From Thioclava indica (GTDB lineage Bacteria > Pseudomonadota > Alphaproteobacteria > Rhodobacterales > Rhodobacteraceae), in assembly GCF_000714545.1 (NCBI RefSeq), contig NZ_AUNB01000016.1, positions 1 to 61,825 of the forward strand: a stretch of 61,825 nucleotides of DNA, written 5' to 3'. The notes beneath the pieces were generated by a model, which saw only the letters and a list, made by a program, of their open reading frames with translations, was not told the origin of the DNA and did not search any database. Positions 60,226 through 61,825 of the stretch are shown piece by piece. The position numbers were made by a program, and so were the translations under genes. How positions within the stretch are numbered: position 1 is the stretch's first letter; every line of letters starts with the position of its first letter.

Positions 60226-60974
60226 CCCTGCGCGAGGCGCACCTAGCCTTTGTTCTGATGACGCGGCTGCCCCTGCCCCGACTGGCAGAGCCGATCCCCC
60301 CGATTGGCCGCGCCGCTTGGGCTTTTCCGTTGGTCGGGCTGGGGGTGGGGACGCTGGCCGCAGCGGTGCTGTTTGGCTTGCTTGGCTTGGGGCTGCCCCC
60401 TGCGTTGGCGGCGGGCGGCGCTCTGGTGACGCAGATCCTGCTGACGGGCGCTTTGCATGAAGATGGCCTCGCCGATGTCAGCGACGGGATCTGGGGCGGA
60501 CAGGACCGCGCCCGCCGTCTAGAGATCATGCGTGACAGCCGGATCGGCAGCTACGGCACGCTGGCACTGATCCTGTCTGTCGGGCTGCGCTGGCAGGCGC
60601 TTGCGGTGCTGGCCCTGCATCCCGCGCTTGCCGCTATCGCGCTGATCGCCATTGCAATGAGCAGCCGCGCCTGCATAACCCTCGCGCTGGCCGCCCTGCC
60701 CGCTGCGCGCGCCGATGGTCTGGGCCAAAGTGCGTCGGGCGTTGACCGCGCGGGCGTGAGTGTGGCGCTGGCCTTGGGCCTAGCCCCGGTGCTCGCGCTC
60801 GCCATTCTGGCGGGATCGCCTGCCCCCCTATTCATCTTGCCAGTTCAAGGGCTGGCTCTGTTCGCCCTCGCCCGTCTCGCCCTAAAGCGCCTTGGCGGTC
60901 AAACCGGCGACGTTCTGGGCGCAACCCAGCAACTCACCGAGGTCGTCGGGTTGCTTGTCGTCGTGGCGCAGTAA
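60222..60974 (+). CDS. cobV: Adenosylcobinamide-GDP ribazoletransferase
   Basis: CobV (CobS in Salmonella) joins alpha-ribazole and adenosylcobinamide-GDP in the membrane to form adenosylcobalamin. The 250-residue protein has about five to six membrane segments and the family motifs GALHEDGLADVSDGIWGGQDRARRLEIMRDS and SSRACITLALAALP. It is the last gene of the cobP-cobU-cobV set. Confidence 0.94.
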   Translation: MTLREAHLAFVLMTRLPLPRLAEPIPPIGRAAWAFPLVGLGVGTLAAAVLFGLLGLGLPPALAAGGALVTQILLTGALHEDGLADVSDGIWGGQDRARRLEIMRDSRIGSYGTLALILSVGLRWQALAVLALHPALAAIALIAIAMSSRACITLALAALPAARADGLGQSASGVDRAGVSVALALGLAPVLALAILAGSPAPLFILPVQGLALFALARLALKRLGGQTGDVLGATQQLTEVVGLLVVVAQ

Positions 60975-61197
60975 AACGGCCCTGGAAAAACGGACTACCA
61001 GCTTTCGCATGACGGCACTCTGACGTTAAGGCAAATCATGAACACCAGAATTCATGTCGTCGAGCGATCATGGATATCGATGTCGGACTTGCTGCAAGAT
61101 CCAGAACGATGTATCCGTGTCACATAATACCGCGGCATAATCCACGGACAGACGAAGCGCATTGTCTATATTTCCAATGACTTACGGCGCAGTCGAA

Positions 61198-61226
61198 ATG
61201 GCTCCGCCCCCTACCGCCGGAGCCAT
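61198..61226 (+). terminator. Hairpin downstream of cobV
   Basis: ATGGCTCCG and CGGAGCCAT form a 9-bp stem with an 11-nt loop, about 220 nt after cobV. It is followed by CTTCCTTCC and has no clean T-tract. Confidence 0.4.
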
Positions 61227-61275
61227 CTTCCTTCCAACCCATTGATTTCATTGGGTGCGAGCGAAGTTGGCATCG

Positions 61276-61305
61276 TTGGTGTCACACCAAGGTGTCACAC
61301 CAACC
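61276..61305. repeat. Tandem palindromic repeat
   Basis: TTGGTGTCACACCAA is a perfect 15-bp palindrome, and the 13-bp unit GGTGTCACACCAA is repeated in tandem at 61278-61290 and 61291-61303. It lies about 45 bp before the recombinase-like start codon and could be an operator or a recombinase arm site. Confidence 0.65.
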
Positions 61306-61346
61306 TTCCAGGTTCCGCGTGATTCGCCCCTAACGGGGAAACGCGC

Positions 61347-61825
61347 ATGATTCATGCTCAGCCACACCTTTCAAAACGCGGCCAGATTTATCAATGGCGG
61401 CGCAAGTTGCGTTCACAATCCACAGAAATCTTCGATCTTCAGATCTCTTTACGCACACAAAACCGCTCAAAAGCGCTTATAATCGCTCGGGTATTAACTG
61501 CGGAGAGTGATAAAGTGTTTGATGCAATCGATAGAAACTACCTGACGAAGAGTGAGGCCCGCGCCTGGATGACGCAAGTTGCGCAGGCCGAAATGGCGAA
61601 GCTTGAGAAACTGCACCTGATCCAGAAGATGGATGGCAGTTGTAACGACGAAGATCGGCGGCTTGACTGGGCCCACCGCAAGGCTTGGCGCCTGCTCTCG
61701 GATCGAGGTGTCGAGGCGAGCCTCGATCAAGGAACCCTCGACCGCCTGAAAACCGAAGGCGCGAGCGAGGCCGATCTTGAAGCCCTCGAAAACACGCTTG
61801 TGAACCGCCCCGGGTTTACCGGAGG
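61347..61825 (+). CDS. Tyrosine recombinase-like protein, N-terminal part (cut by window edge)
   Basis: An open frame runs from an ATG at 61347 to the window end without a stop (about 159 residues). Its N-terminus (PHLSKRGQIYQWRRKLR, then SLRTQNRSKALIIARVL) resembles the arm-binding domain of DUF6538-type phage integrases, where a short beta-rich start is followed by 'TxxRxxAxxxA'. A GGGGAAA site lies before the ATG. The catalytic tyrosine domain is outside the window, so the assignment rests on the N-terminus. Its base and codon use is less GC-rich than the cob genes. Confidence 0.65.
   Translation, partial: MIHAQPHLSKRGQIYQWRRKLRSQSTEIFDLQISLRTQNRSKALIIARVLTAESDKVFDAIDRNYLTKSEARAWMTQVAQAEMAKLEKLHLIQKMDGSCNDEDRRLDWAHRKAWRLLSDRGVEASLDQGTLDRLKTEGASEADLEALENTLVNRPGFTG

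Larger units (their letters stand above)
60975..61346. other. Intergenic region between cobV and recombinase-like gene
   Basis: No gene is supported in these 372 bp. They hold a hairpin (61198-61226) and a tandem palindromic repeat (61276-61305), both listed separately. The base composition drops compared with the cob genes. Confidence 0.5.

Noticed and set aside
61494-61730. 78-codon minus-strand frame near the right edge
   Set aside because: It lies antisense to the recombinase-like gene, which has the better start and N-terminal similarity.

Overview
This window looks like chromosomal DNA of a marine-type Rhodobacteraceae (Roseobacter-group alphaproteobacterium). The evidence is the high G+C content, CtrA beside its inhibitor SciP, a PHB phasin module, the aerobic (late cobalt insertion) cobalamin pathway with bluE/bluF-type genes, an alanine at GyrA position 83 (E. 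coli numbering), and the GC-rich inverted repeats seen between genes of this family. The species cannot be fixed from the sequence alone.

Layout. 1-550 is the N-terminal part of a secreted calcium-binding (RTX) protein that runs off the left edge. 1365-26344 is mostly housekeeping core: tRNA-Leu(CAA), ypfJ, a YqaA/DedA protein, dsbB, gyrA, a beta-barrel protein, trmFO, gluQ, hisI, an IscU-like protein, recG-ligA, ctrA-sciP, and mnmA. A carbon-storage and ketone-body group follows (phasin, flavoprotein, patatin, acetoacetate decarboxylase, 3-hydroxybutyrate dehydrogenase, DUF3096). The core ends with an MFS exporter, an AI-2E family permease and tRNA-Ser(GGA).

26345-36856 is an accessory region starting at tRNA-Ser. 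It holds a tyrosine recombinase cut to 28 codons by an IS3-family element, whose own orfB is broken by a 37-bp palindromic insertion. It also holds two secreted orphan proteins, an IS3 transposase remnant, an orphan cytosolic protein, a complete arginine deiminase operon (arcDABC) with an FNR-like box upstream, and a heavily degraded IS110-family transposase.

36857-60974 is an AEC transporter followed by a near-complete cobalamin regulon. One long minus-strand operon, led by a cobalamin riboswitch at 52761-52952, runs DUF1636-cobW-cobN-cobG-cobH-cobI-cobJ-cobL-cobE-cobM-cobB-cobA with most junctions overlapping by 1-4 nt. A second riboswitch at 39385-39580 starts right after the cobA stop and controls an orphan CbiM, which is followed by a terminator and cobF. 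cobK lies on the opposite strand inside the long operon and shares its start codon (CATG) with cobL. The right part carries cobO, cobQ, cobC, cobD, bluE, bluF, cobP, cobU and cobV for adenosylation, amidation and nucleotide-loop assembly. cobS/cobT (chelatase subunits), cobR, bluB and cbiNQO are not in the window.

61347-61825 is a second recombinase-like gene running off the right edge, preceded by a tandem palindromic repeat. It may mark another mobile element boundary.
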